Source of the DNA: JAYRWD01 sp041918255
GTDB lineage: Bacteria > Patescibacteriota > Dojkabacteria > B142 > WJKM01
Direction of reading: 5' to 3'
Length of the DNA: 64,000 nt
Assembly: GCA_041918255.1 (NCBI GenBank)
Contig: JAYRWD010000004.1
Location: forward strand, 1 to 64,000
Part shown: piece after piece, positions 42,520 through 52,261 of the stretch
Numbering within the stretch: the first letter of the stretch is position 1
Layout of the letters: every line of letters begins with the position of its first letter
Made by a program: the position numbers and the translations under genes
Notes under the pieces: model-generated
The model's input: the letters and a program-made list of their open reading frames with translations, nothing else
Database searches by the model: none
Told to the model about the DNA's origin: nothing

Positions 42520-44318
42520 TATTTATTGCGCATAAAATGTTTAGCGAGTTCGCGTTTTGATAACTCCCATGCAATAGGCCTTCCGTGTGGACACGAATAA
42601 GGATGCGAACATCCTGCAAGACGCTTTAGAAGATCGAACATCTCCGCTTGTGAAAGTTTTTGACCTGCACGTATGCTTGAGTGGCATGCTAAGGAACAGG
42701 CAAGATTATGAAGTATAGAAGTATGATCGTTCTCGTCTATTTCGGGTTTCAATAAACCAATTAGTTCGGATAATAGTTCTTGAAAGTTGATTTTTCGTCC
42801 ATACTGAGGTATGGCATTAATTTTGATAGCATTGTTTCCCAGCAGATCGATATCATAACCAGAAAGTTCAAAGGTTTTTTCGTTATTCTTGATAATTTCA
42901 AATTCAGCTGAATCTAATTGTAAAATGTCAGCGATTAGCAAACTTTGTTGTTCCAATTTTTTGTTCTCGCTTAACGCAATATGTATTTTTTCATAATTGA
43001 CTCGTTCATCCGCTGCATGTTGGTCGTAAATGATCACACAATCTTCTTGCTCTTGCATGATATAGGTCAAAAATATTTGTGTTAATTGCGATATCTCAGG
43101 TATTTGTGTATTCAGCAATCTGTGGTTAAATACAAGCGCGTCTTCAACCCGTTTTGATTTCCCGACACGAAAATCAGTAATGTCGTTGGGGCTCGATTGA
43201 CTAAAACGTATCACACCTGAACGTGTATTTTGTAGATAAGCCCGCACGCCTTCGCTACTCTGCTCCATTACCTTACTTGTACGTTCAGGATTTTGAGTGT
43301 AAAAATTTCTATGAATTTGTGGCAATGAAATTTTAAATTCGCGCGATAAATTACTTTCAATAGACCTTTTCAAAGCGCTATATATTCTACCCGGATCACT
43401 GAATTTAATTTCAAGCTTGCGAGGGTGAATATTTACATCGATGAATTCGGGATTAACTTTGAGAAACAAAAAGAAGGCAGGGACCATATTTTGTGGGATA
43501 GTACTTGAGTAGCCTTCCTTGACAGCCTTGTAAAGTACTCGGTCTTGAATATATCTATTGTTTACATAAAGATATTGCTGTGAGTAATCTTGTTTTAGTT
43601 TTCCTGGATGCAAGACAAAACCGTTTATTTGTAGGTAAGGATCTGAATAGTTGATTTCGATTAAATCGCTGGGTTTTAAAGTTGAGTATATATCCTCTAT
43701 TCTTCCTTTTTGATCGGTGGATTCTAATTTCAAGATGGCTCTATCATTATGATACAATTCAAAGTGTACGCTGGGTGTAGCTATAGCTAGGCGTAGAAAT
43801 TCTTGATAGCAATATTTATATTCGGTGGCGTCACTTTTTAAAAATTTTTTCCTAGCAGGTAAATGCCGGAAAAGATCTTCGATTGTGATGGTTGTGCCTC
43901 GCGTGCGAGCCGTATGATTCATGTTTAATATTGCTCCATCTGTAATTTGTAACTCAACGGGGTTATCGGTATCTGTCTTCGAGTGTATAAGTGTATCAGC
44001 TATAGCTGTTATGCTACCTAGGGCCTCCCCTCTAAAACCTAATGTGGTTATCGAATTTAGGTCATCAGCCTTTTGGATTTTCGAAGTTGCGTGCAATTTA
44101 AAGCACATTAGGGCATCTTCTTCATTCATTCCGCTTCCGTCATCAATTATTGTGATTTTATTCTTCCCTCCATTCCAAAGTTTTATTGAAATGTTTTTCG
44201 CGTTTGCGTCAATTGAATTTTCTACTAATTCCTTAATGACTGAAGCTGGGCGTTCTATTACTTCTCCAGCGGCTATTTTGTTGATAATGCTTTGTGGGAG
44301 AAGCTTGATCCTACTCAT
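42519..44318 (-). CDS. mutL: DNA mismatch repair protein MutL
   Basis: 599 residues. The N-terminal GHKL ATPase has IAAGEVIERPASVIKELVEN, DDGSGM and GFRGEAL. The C-terminal dimerisation domain carries the endonuclease motif DQHA-x2-E-x4-E (D432 to E443), plus ACHSSIRAGQ and SCPHGRP, which complete the metal site. So this is a nicking-type MutL as in Bacillus, not the E. coli type. No mutS is in the window. It starts after a 585-bp gap. Confidence 0.95.
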   Translation of the reverse strand: MSRIKLLPQSIINKIAAGEVIERPASVIKELVENSIDANAKNISIKLWNGGKNKITIIDDGSGMNEEDALMCFKLHATSKIQKADDLNSITTLGFRGEALGSITAIADTLIHSKTDTDNPVELQITDGAILNMNHTARTRGTTITIEDLFRHLPARKKFLKSDATEYKYCYQEFLRLAIATPSVHFELYHNDRAILKLESTDQKGRIEDIYSTLKPSDLIEINYSDPYLQINGFVLHPGKLKQDYSQQYLYVNNRYIQDRVLYKAVKEGYSSTIPQNMVPAFFLFLKVNPEFIDVNIHPRKLEIKFSDPGRIYSALKRSIESNLSREFKISLPQIHRNFYTQNPERTSKVMEQSSEGVRAYLQNTRSGVIRFSQSSPNDITDFRVGKSKRVEDALVFNHRLLNTQIPEISQLTQIFLTYIMQEQEDCVIIYDQHAADERVNYEKIHIALSENKKLEQQSLLIADILQLDSAEFEIIKNNEKTFELSGYDIDLLGNNAIKINAIPQYGRKINFQELLSELIGLLKPEIDENDHTSILHNLACSLACHSSIRAGQKLSQAEMFDLLKRLAGCSHPYSCPHGRPIAWELSKRELAKHFMRNK

Positions 44319-44903
44319 TATTAATTATTATGGGTAAATATATAATTTGGTTTAGGTATTTTAGCACTTATCAATCGTAACGTAGGATTTGTTGAAATAT
44401 TGACAATAGAATCTGCAGATCTATTTGTTTTAGAGATTATCACAAGATTGGTTTACGATTTTACGAGGAAGGCGGAGGCGAGCCTTTTTAGATTATTGAT
44501 AAACCAAATTGAACAATAGATATAGTTTCAGATGAAATATATTGTCTAGGTTAGTATTGGGGTTATCCACTAGTTATAATCTTAATTGTGACATAGTTAT
44601 TTGTATATGCAAATTTTTTGGGAAATCGGCGTTTTATGCTGATGATGGCTATAATTAATTATCTTCTATATCCATCCTACTACTCTAAATTACTAAAGCG
44701 ATGGTGAAGTTAATCACTGTGGGGTTCTATACAGACTATCAATTTAGCAATTCCTTCGGAAAAACGCCCGTATTGGAGATAGTGTATTACCGTATTATCT
44801 TGACGAAAAGATAATACGTTCGTTGAAATTTATATTATTTATTCATGACGGAAATGTGCTTGTATGTTCTTCTGGAACAACTTGTGTTTAGGATTAAACT
44901 CCT
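44319..44903. other. 585 bp without a recognisable gene
   Basis: AT-rich, between divergently placed ends (mutL start side and the end of a surface-protein gene). It contains an 11-bp perfect-stem hairpin CGTATTATCTT/AAGATAATACG (44791-44818). No tRNA or supported coding frame is seen. Confidence 0.5.
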
Positions 44904-45926
44904 CTAGGGCAGGGGATTTGGCCTACTCTCAAGTAGTCTATTTAACAACATGAGAACCATTCCTAATGAAATAACGATCAAAGCATACACATAAGTAAGT
45001 AAAGAGAAATCTAGGGCTGTTTCAGGAAGATTTTCTAAGGTAGTAAACATACTGCCACTTTGTGAGGTTGGGTCCAAAGTATTATTTGTTGGGGAAATCG
45101 GCGGAATAGTTGGTAAGGGTAGTACTTGTGCTGTAAGAGTAATATTTACAGGGCTTTCACCTATAGTAGTATTAATCGACCCGTTACTGAAAGCCGGACC
45201 AAATACTTGAATGGCGAGCATTCCGTTCGAGGTATCTGCGTATCGACTATAGTCCGATGTGAGAGCATTGCCAAGTGGGAGATTCCAATTAGTTGAGTTG
45301 AAGGTAGGAATCGTACTAAGCCAGACTGAATTCGAATCAACTTTTGCTGTAATTAAAAAATCTCGAAGGGTAACGTCCTGTTGATATGAGAACTCAAGCG
45401 TACCATCTTGAGAAGCCGGTGAAGGTGGGGAATTTAGTGCTGCTGGCGGTTGAAATTGAAAATTTTCACCATTATTCGAGATTTCAAAATTATTGGAAAC
45501 AAGTTTGAAAAATACCATATCATCATGGCTCAAACTTGTGTCTACTATATCAACCGAATGGGAAAAACGTTCTTTCTCGTTGTTTATACTGTCTCGTTTA
45601 TCTAAACTTCTTTTGTGTAGAACCGGATCATTAATGGAAAAAATGACACTTCCCTTTGTCGGGACAGGAGTATACCAATTTATTGTGAAACTTGTGGTGC
45701 TGGGGTTACTAATAAAAATTTTTGTAGGTATTCGTGGATCGTGAATCGCTCCAACAGGAGTAAAAAAATTAGTCAGTAAATAACTTGCGTCAACAGGTTG
45801 TTCTTGAGCATGAGAAACAGAAGTAAATAGGAAAATAGATAAGCAAATAGATATAGCTAAGATCAGCGTATAATCAAGACCAACATCAATTTTTTTTTGT
45901 AGCCTTTGGTAATAATTCTTTTGCAT
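44904..45926 (-). CDS. Surface protein with LPETA-type C-terminal tail
   Basis: 340 residues from the ATG at 45924-45926, chosen because an upstream ATG at 46022 would overlap the preceding gene by 92 bp. A signal peptide (about 16-40, ending SVSHAQ) leads to Fn3-like beta sandwiches (SFTINWYTPVPTKGSVIF). The C-terminus is LPETA (300-304), a hydrophobic helix, then Arg. This order resembles a sortase signal, but the motif has A in place of G. It follows the next gene's stop by 4 bp, forming a pair with it. Confidence 0.75.
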   Translation of the reverse strand: MQKNYYQRLQKKIDVGLDYTLILAISICLSIFLFTSVSHAQEQPVDASYLLTNFFTPVGAIHDPRIPTKIFISNPSTTSFTINWYTPVPTKGSVIFSINDPVLHKRSLDKRDSINNEKERFSHSVDIVDTSLSHDDMVFFKLVSNNFEISNNGENFQFQPPAALNSPPSPASQDGTLEFSYQQDVTLRDFLITAKVDSNSVWLSTIPTFNSTNWNLPLGNALTSDYSRYADTSNGMLAIQVFGPAFSNGSINTTIGESPVNITLTAQVLPLPTIPPISPTNNTLDPTSQSGSMFTTLENLPETALDFSLLTYVYALIVISLGMVLMLLNRLLESRPNPLP

Positions 45927-45930
45927 AAGT

Positions 45931-47286
45931 CTATTTACGACGCGATAAATGTTTGTGCCCGTTGTTTTGTAAAATAATCTCCTCAATATTGTTTTGTGTA
46001 ATATGCACAAGATATACCCCAAAAGCTATGAATGCAAATGCCAACAAATATGGCATGTAGTCTTGAATCGCGGTATCAGGCAATCCTTCCAGGTTGATTA
46101 CACTTAATGTTACATTTAGAGTTTGCCCTTCATTTTTAAATACTAGGGGAGTTTGCGCAGTAGGTAAAGTGTCAGGAAGTTGAAACTGCCACTCTCCCCT
46201 ATTATTGCTTGTGACACGATTGGTGACATTACCCGGGATTTCGATTTCGACTACGCTATTTGGTTTAGCTTTGCCAGAGATAAGACTTCCGGTCGTAACA
46301 TCTTGTCCAGATGAGATATTTGTCAAATTGAAGGCAAATAGAATCGGTGTAGGTGTTGTAGTAGGCACTGGCGTTGAAATCTGAGTCGGTGTAGCCGTTG
46401 GCTGTTTTGATGGCGTTGCAGTTGGGGTCGCGCTTGGACTTGCAGTTGGGCTGGGCGTTGTATCTTCGGTAGGAGTAGCATTTACCTGCCCGGTTAAATA
46501 ATCCAAATTTGTGGGGTCATAGTCAGGCGTAGATTCTGAAAGGGTAATGTCAGGAAGAAATTGCTGATCGTTTTTAGCGCTCGAAAATCCTCGACCTAAC
46601 AAGCCGGTACTAGCGAAGGCTATAATATGCGTAGCTTCTCTAAATTCACTTCCATCAAGTTTGCGGGCGCTACCTAGATCTAGAGAATATGCTCCGCTGC
46701 TTTCGGGAATGAGGGCTGAGATGACAGACGAATTTGCTTTCCCATCAGTTAAATGTATATAAATTACAGAATCAGTAAATTCATCTCCTGTTACCTTGCC
46801 GTTAACTGGTTTTGGTGTGGGTATATTGGATGAAGTTTCCAGTGTTTTCAACTTGTTATCAAATTTTACGTCGTCATTTGGAAATTCGTTTGATCCAATT
46901 TTGATCTCAAAGGTATATTCGGTCTTTGGCTTTAGATTGGTAAGTTTATGATAGTGAAGCAGAAATTTATCGTTTCCTCCTTCCGCTCTTTCATCAAAAA
47001 GGGATTCACCTTTACCTCCAGTTGAATCCTCGTATGTTATAGACGTTTTGACTGGATCTCCATCGGTAAAGAACGAAATAGTAGCACTGGTATCTGTAAT
47101 GTTACTTACGATAACTTCCGTGGGCAGAGCATTTGCGTCAGCACGCGATCGGTAATCAATATAGAGTTTGATGGCAACAAGTGTAAAGGGTATAGCAAGT
47201 GCCATGAAGCCTACAAGCGCTACTTGCCAATTTTTCGTAGTTTGTTGTGGTGCAAAGTATTCAGCTTTGTATATCTTGGCAGGCAT
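45931..47286 (-). CDS. Fn3-like surface protein with LPDTA-type C-terminal tail
   Basis: 451 residues. An N-terminal anchor (about 20-45) and an Fn3-type domain (about 55-150, ATISFFTDGDPVKTSITYED) come first, then a further beta domain. A long Pro/Thr/Ser linker (about 270-320, repeats of the type TPSATPT) and an Ig-like module follow. The tail is LPDTA (402-406), one transmembrane helix, and a basic end HLSRRK. It is likely exported and held at the envelope. It is co-oriented with and just upstream of the LPETA protein. Confidence 0.78.
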   Translation of the reverse strand: MPAKIYKAEYFAPQQTTKNWQVALVGFMALAIPFTLVAIKLYIDYRSRADANALPTEVIVSNITDTSATISFFTDGDPVKTSITYEDSTGGKGESLFDERAEGGNDKFLLHYHKLTNLKPKTEYTFEIKIGSNEFPNDDVKFDNKLKTLETSSNIPTPKPVNGKVTGDEFTDSVIYIHLTDGKANSSVISALIPESSGAYSLDLGSARKLDGSEFREATHIIAFASTGLLGRGFSSAKNDQQFLPDITLSESTPDYDPTNLDYLTGQVNATPTEDTTPSPTASPSATPTATPSKQPTATPTQISTPVPTTTPTPILFAFNLTNISSGQDVTTGSLISGKAKPNSVVEIEIPGNVTNRVTSNNRGEWQFQLPDTLPTAQTPLVFKNEGQTLNVTLSVINLEGLPDTAIQDYMPYLLAFAFIAFGVYLVHITQNNIEEIILQNNGHKHLSRRK

Positions 47287-47309
47287 TTTGAAAATAATTT
47301 ACAAGGAAA

Positions 47310-47921
47310 TCAGTTTTTTGATTTTTTCCAATATCTGAAAAACCAAATTGCGCACACGATTGCGATTAAAACTAACGCCACGTTGTTATATATATCAAGA
47401 ATTTTCACAAATTGGGAATAAAGATCTTTAAATATATATCCTCCCCCAATCAGTAAAGCGTTCCAGAGACTTGATCCAAGAAAAGTATATAGGGAATAAA
47501 GTCGAAAGTCCATTTTCGCAACACCTGCTGGCAGGGATATAACGCTTCGGATCACTGGAATCATCCTACCAACCAATACCCAAGGTTGCCCTTTTTGCTG
47601 AAATATTTTCTGTCCGTATTCAAACTTTTCAGTTGTCAAAGTAAGATATTTCCCATATTTCGTGCAAAAGTTTCTTGCGTAAGTCTCTGACTTACGACCG
47701 ATGAGGTAAAACGGAAGACTTCCTATATATGCTCCTAGGGCGGAAGCAAAAATATAGCTTAAAAGCATTTTGTGGCTTTCGATTGTGGTGCCAGCAGCTA
47801 TGAGAATTACCTCCGAAGGGATCGGTACGAAGAAGGACTCAATCATTGTGGCTATTGCTATTCCTAAGGGACCAAATTGAGTTACCAAAGACTGCAGAAT
47901 TAGACTAATTTGCGTAAACAT
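47310..47921 (-). CDS. DedA-family membrane protein
   Basis: 203 residues, several transmembrane helices. Typical DedA features: FGPLGIAIATMIESFFVPIP near the start (conserved E-x-x-x-P-x-P) and the VGRMIPVIRSVISLPAGVAKM segment (G-R-x-x-P-x-x-R). DedA proteins act as lipid flippases or influence membrane homeostasis. Position before the surface-protein pair is suggestive only. Confidence 0.9.
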   Translation of the reverse strand: MFTQISLILQSLVTQFGPLGIAIATMIESFFVPIPSEVILIAAGTTIESHKMLLSYIFASALGAYIGSLPFYLIGRKSETYARNFCTKYGKYLTLTTEKFEYGQKIFQQKGQPWVLVGRMIPVIRSVISLPAGVAKMDFRLYSLYTFLGSSLWNALLIGGGYIFKDLYSQFVKILDIYNNVALVLIAIVCAIWFFRYWKKSKN

Positions 47922-47939
47922 AATTTTGTTTTGTTCGAA

Positions 47940-49316
47940 TTAATTTTGATCAAGTTTCTCATAAATATTTCCTAGTAGATACAAGGATCCGGTCACAATG
48001 CCTATTTCATCGTTATTTAGCTCTACGCGCATGGTAGCAAATGCTTTGTTGGGGTCTGGTATGATGCTAACTTTATTTTGAAGATCTAAGATTGAGTTAA
48101 CTTTATCCGCGATAAATTCCGCCGGAAATGAAGTAATCTCGGCGTAATATTTTTTGGTAAATTCAGTTATATAGAATTCAATAATATTGAGATTTTTTAA
48201 CTCAGTAAGAATTGCTTCAAGGTCTTTGCCATGCTTGCAGGAGAATACCAGACGAAAAATTCCATTTGGAAAATATTTGTTTACGCTTTCGACAAATTTG
48301 CGCATTTTTAATTCATTATGAGCCCCATCCAAAATAATGAGTGGATTTTTTTGGATAATATGGAAACGGGCTTGAAATACGCAATCTCGAAAGGCTCTAT
48401 TAATTGTATCTAGACTCAAAAGGGGGATACCTTTTGAGTCGAAAAATAAATTAACTGCCTGAATAGTCAACGAAGCGTTATGTGCTTGATAATCACCAAT
48501 CAGATTAAGCTTTATCTCTTCATAATTAGCAAGCGCGGACGTGAATGAAAATATTGTTCCCTCGATATTGGAGTACTTGATTTTGTAGTCAAAATCTTTT
48601 TCAATAAAATACAATGGGGACTTTAACTCTCGTGAGTGCTCTTCTATCATTCCCATGATATTCTGATCTTTGATTCCGCACACAAATGGTTTTCTGGGTT
48701 TCATAATGTGCATCTTGTCGAAAGCGATTTCTTCTAGCGTATTGCCGAGAATTTCCATGTGGTCGTAACCAACGGAGTTCAAAACAGCAACATCTGAGGC
48801 GACTACATTCGTTGCATCAAATCTTCCTCCGAGGGCTACTTCGATTACTGCAATATCCACTTCTTTTCGTCTGAAAAATTCAAAAACCATCGCGATGATA
48901 CTTTCATAATAAGTCAAAGGGTATGCGTCGGTTGAAGGGTATTTGTGCAAATTTGTCTGAAGCCAGTTAACCAGATCGACAAACTCTGCATTGCTACAAC
49001 ATTCAAAGCAAATTTTGTTATCTGGGGTACTAAAAGTTGCGATTTGAAATTTCTCTTTTAAAGAAACAAGATTTGGTGACATATGTACGCCTACCTTTAA
49101 TCCGCTCGATGCTAGTAACCTTGATGTCAGAAATACGGTAGATCCTTTGCCAGCAGTACCTCCTACGTGAATTACGGGGTATTTGAGATGGGGGTCGCCG
49201 ACTAGTTCTAGAAATTCTTGGAGTCTTTCTATATGCATTCCGGGTTTAAAGACCTGTTTTAGCGGAGAGGATAGTGAATTTATGAATTCAAGAGCCGCAT
49301 CAAAATCTGTAAACAT
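47940..49316 (-). CDS. folC: Folylpolyglutamate synthase / dihydrofolate synthase (Mur-ligase family)
   Basis: 458 residues. ATP-binding loop GGTAGKGSTV near residue 52. HMSPNLVSLKEKFQ, EVALGGRFDATNV and LDGAHNE are all standard FolC motifs. It would add glutamates to folates. No other folate gene is in the window, so salvage of folate is plausible. A SpoU gene lies just upstream, 23 bp away. Confidence 0.9.
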   Translation of the reverse strand: MFTDFDAALEFINSLSSPLKQVFKPGMHIERLQEFLELVGDPHLKYPVIHVGGTAGKGSTVFLTSRLLASSGLKVGVHMSPNLVSLKEKFQIATFSTPDNKICFECCSNAEFVDLVNWLQTNLHKYPSTDAYPLTYYESIIAMVFEFFRRKEVDIAVIEVALGGRFDATNVVASDVAVLNSVGYDHMEILGNTLEEIAFDKMHIMKPRKPFVCGIKDQNIMGMIEEHSRELKSPLYFIEKDFDYKIKYSNIEGTIFSFTSALANYEEIKLNLIGDYQAHNASLTIQAVNLFFDSKGIPLLSLDTINRAFRDCVFQARFHIIQKNPLIILDGAHNELKMRKFVESVNKYFPNGIFRLVFSCKHGKDLEAILTELKNLNIIEFYITEFTKKYYAEITSFPAEFIADKVNSILDLQNKVSIIPDPNKAFATMRVELNNDEIGIVTGSLYLLGNIYEKLDQN

Positions 49317-49338
49317 CTTGGTAACTTTACAATATTAA

Positions 49339-50049
49339 TTAGTTTTGGGTATAAGCACTGTGCATAGCTATACCTGTCGCGACAGCAAGATTGAGAGAGT
49401 CGACTACGTTTATTTGTTCTATCTTAATTCTTTTAGTGGTTTTAACTATTTCTTCGGGTAGACCCGCTCCTTCATTTCCAAAGATTAGGGTGTACGGTTT
49501 TGTGAATTTAACTTTATTCAACTCCTCTCCATTCAAAAGGGCAAATGAATAACACGCCTGATTCGCGAATTTTTTTTGGTATTCGGGGAAAGATTCAAAA
49601 TACTCAAAATTCAACTGAAAAATGGCGCCCATTGACGCTCTGATGACAGTTGGTTGGAAGATATCTACGGCCGGTTTTATGATCCCAAGATTTGTCATAC
49701 CAAAAGCAAGCATGCTTCTCGAGATCGTACCTAGATTCCCAGCGTTTGCTGGTTGTACTAGGAGTATATGATTTGCACTGTTTTCTAGATTTGTGGTGTA
49801 TTTTTTCAAAAATGCCATCACGAAGCAGTTGCCTTTGGGAGAATATTCTCTAATGATTTGGTCGTTGAAAACGACAGGAATATTATGTTCTTCTGTTAAA
49901 GATTTCACCATTTGATAGCCTTCGTTTTGAATGATCTTTGAATGAATTACGACCCGAGTGACCTGGCTAGGGCGGTATTTCAGAAGTTCGATTGAAGGAT
50001 ATATCCCTTCAGTGTATGTAATATACTGTTTTTTATTATATTTTTGCAT
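49339..50049 (-). CDS. SpoU/TrmH-family rRNA 2'-O-methyltransferase
   Basis: 236 residues. An N-terminal substrate-binding domain (about 1-85) and a SPOUT domain with LVQPANAGNLGTISRSMLAF (about 95-115), LIFGNEGAGLPEE and DSLNLAVATGIAMH. The methyl-donor knot is intact. It resembles the RlmB/TrmH group; the exact target is not fixed. Confidence 0.88.
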   Translation of the reverse strand: MQKYNKKQYITYTEGIYPSIELLKYRPSQVTRVVIHSKIIQNEGYQMVKSLTEEHNIPVVFNDQIIREYSPKGNCFVMAFLKKYTTNLENSANHILLVQPANAGNLGTISRSMLAFGMTNLGIIKPAVDIFQPTVIRASMGAIFQLNFEYFESFPEYQKKFANQACYSFALLNGEELNKVKFTKPYTLIFGNEGAGLPEEIVKTTKRIKIEQINVVDSLNLAVATGIAMHSAYTQN

Positions 50050-50296
50050 TTGGTTTTGATTATTTATAAAGTAATTTTTCTAATAATTTTACATAACTGC
50101 TGGCTTCGATATTGAGGCAATAGGCTATTTTATCAAATTATCTTGTGCAATAATGTTTTGTGAGAGTAAATATTTGAATTAGCTGAGGCGGATAAAAACT
50201 TACGAATTGTATACAGGATTAATGTGTGTGTTTTTTGGTATTTTGCTAAAATACACAGATGAAACATCAATAAGATCTAAAAGATTACTATTTGTT

Positions 50297-52234
50297 ATGA
50301 AGACATCACAAGAGATCCGAAAAGCCTTTTTTGATTTTTGGACTGAGACACCACGTAATTTCAAAATAATTGAGAATGTCTCTTTAGTCCCTAATGTCGA
50401 CTCGACCCTTCTATATGTTAATTCAGGGATGTTTCCTTTAGCTCCTTATCTAGCTGGGGCGCACCATCCGCTGGGCACAAGATTGTGTAACTTTCAAAGA
50501 TGTCTGCGTACTAATTATGACGAGATGATCGAGATAGGAGATAATAGACATACTCTAATGTTTGAAATGATGGGCGATTGGTCGCTTGGGGATTTCACGA
50601 AAGCTGATCAAATACCTTGGATACTTGAATTGCTTGTGGAGCGTTATGGTTTAGATCCTTCTCGAGTGTATGTAACCGTTTTCGCAGGTGATGATGATGC
50701 GCCTCGGGATGATGAGGCCATTGAAATCTGGAAAAAAGCCTTCACTAAGTATGGAATAGACGCAAAATTTTCAGAGGATATTTATAATGTCCCAACTAAC
50801 ATTGATGATGGAAAACATTGGGCGTATAGAATTTTTCCCTATCCCAAAAGGAAGAATTGGTGGGAGCGAGCCCACGCGAAAGGTGAGCTGGGTGGTCCTA
50901 CCTCTGAGATATTTTATGATCTGGGGCAGGTTGAGGTGCCACAAGAAAAGTATCATGTAAATGATGATTCGGGAAGATTTATTGAGATAGGTAATAATGT
51001 ATTTATGGAATATAGTTTAGACGAGCAGTTGCGCTGGATTCCTCTAACGCAGAAAAATATTGATTTCGGGGGGGGCTTTGAGCGTATAGTCATGATTGCT
51101 CAAGATAAGGCGGATATTTTTGAGACGGATATTTATGAACCAATTATTAGAAGAGTTGAAGAAATATCTGGCAAGCCTTATAAAACCAATGGTAAAAAAA
51201 ATGAATGGACGCCTAGTTTTCGAATTATTGCGGACCATGTGCGAGCAGCTGTATTTATACTGGGGGATGGAATCAAACCATCAAACAAAGATCAGGGGTA
51301 TATTTTGCGTAGGTTTATCCGCCGTTTGATCCGTTTTGGAAAGAAAATTGGTATTGAAAAATCTTTTGTTGTAGATGTAGCTGAGTTAGTCATAGATCAT
51401 ATGGGAGGGGTATATCCGCATCTTGCTGAGGGTAAGGAATCAATATTGGAAAATCTACGCAAAGAAGAGCTTTCTTTCGCGCAGACGTTAAACAAAGGAT
51501 TGAGGGAGATTGAAAAGTATCGAGATAGAACTGATGTTTTCACCGGCGAAACTGCTTTTTGGATTTATGAAACATTTGGTTTTCCGATTGAGATGATCTT
51601 TGACGAATTAGCGTTTTCTGAAACCAGATTGGTTGAAATTCAAAATGAATATGACAAAGCTGAAGAGTTGCATCGTGAAAAGTCCAGAGCTGGGCTTGAA
51701 AAAAAGTTTCGAGGGGGACTTGCTGATACGAGTGATTTGACAACTAGATTGCATACCGCGCATCATTTACTTCTGGCGGCATTGCGGGAAGTGCTTGGGG
51801 CTCATGTACACCAACGGGGGAGTAATATTACTGCTGAACGCTTAAGGATTGATTTCTCGCATGATGAGAAATTGAGTGATGGAGAGGTAGAGTTAATTGA
51901 AAAAATTGTGAATGAAAAGATTCAAGAGGGCTGGCAGGTTGTGATGAAAACTCTTCCTAGAGAGAAAGCGGAACAGATAGGAGCCGAGATGGAATTCGGG
52001 GCGAAATATGGAGATTTGGTAAGCGTTTATTTTGTTCTCTCTCCTGAGATTAAGGTTAAAGATGGAGAATTTAACATTTATTCTAAAGATGCGAGGGAAA
52101 TATTTTCAAAAGAATTTTGTGGCGGACCGCATGTTTCGAACACTTCGGAATTATCTTTGTCTGGGAAATTTAAGATCGTTAAACAGGAATCGGTTGGAGT
52201 TGGAACGCGAAGGATAAAGGCGGTGTTAGGGTAA
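50297..52234 (+). CDS. alaS: Alanyl-tRNA synthetase, short form without C-Ala domain
   Basis: 645 residues, counted from the ATG at 50297, where the family N-terminus begins (SQEIRKAFFDFWTE); an ATG 90 bp upstream would add unconserved residues. Class II core: PLGTRLCNFQRCLRTN and GDNRHTLMFEMMGDWSLGD. The editing site has HTAHHLLLAA and CGGPHVSN (H-x3-H and C-x3-H). The protein stops right after the editing domain, so the DHHA1/C-Ala part of the usual 870-residue enzyme is absent. A TAAAAT -10-like box lies near 50246. Confidence 0.94.
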   Translation: MKTSQEIRKAFFDFWTETPRNFKIIENVSLVPNVDSTLLYVNSGMFPLAPYLAGAHHPLGTRLCNFQRCLRTNYDEMIEIGDNRHTLMFEMMGDWSLGDFTKADQIPWILELLVERYGLDPSRVYVTVFAGDDDAPRDDEAIEIWKKAFTKYGIDAKFSEDIYNVPTNIDDGKHWAYRIFPYPKRKNWWERAHAKGELGGPTSEIFYDLGQVEVPQEKYHVNDDSGRFIEIGNNVFMEYSLDEQLRWIPLTQKNIDFGGGFERIVMIAQDKADIFETDIYEPIIRRVEEISGKPYKTNGKKNEWTPSFRIIADHVRAAVFILGDGIKPSNKDQGYILRRFIRRLIRFGKKIGIEKSFVVDVAELVIDHMGGVYPHLAEGKESILENLRKEELSFAQTLNKGLREIEKYRDRTDVFTGETAFWIYETFGFPIEMIFDELAFSETRLVEIQNEYDKAEELHREKSRAGLEKKFRGGLADTSDLTTRLHTAHHLLLAALREVLGAHVHQRGSNITAERLRIDFSHDEKLSDGEVELIEKIVNEKIQEGWQVVMKTLPREKAEQIGAEMEFGAKYGDLVSVYFVLSPEIKVKDGEFNIYSKDAREIFSKEFCGGPHVSNTSELSLSGKFKIVKQESVGVGTRRIKAVLG

Positions 52235-52261
52235 TTTTTGGATCTTTGCTGCCCCTTTTTA

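Noticed and set aside
45300..47290. CRISPR-like or tandem repeat in the Pro/Thr linker
   Set aside because: The repeats are codon-level TPTPT repeats in a protein linker, irregular in length, with no spacers.
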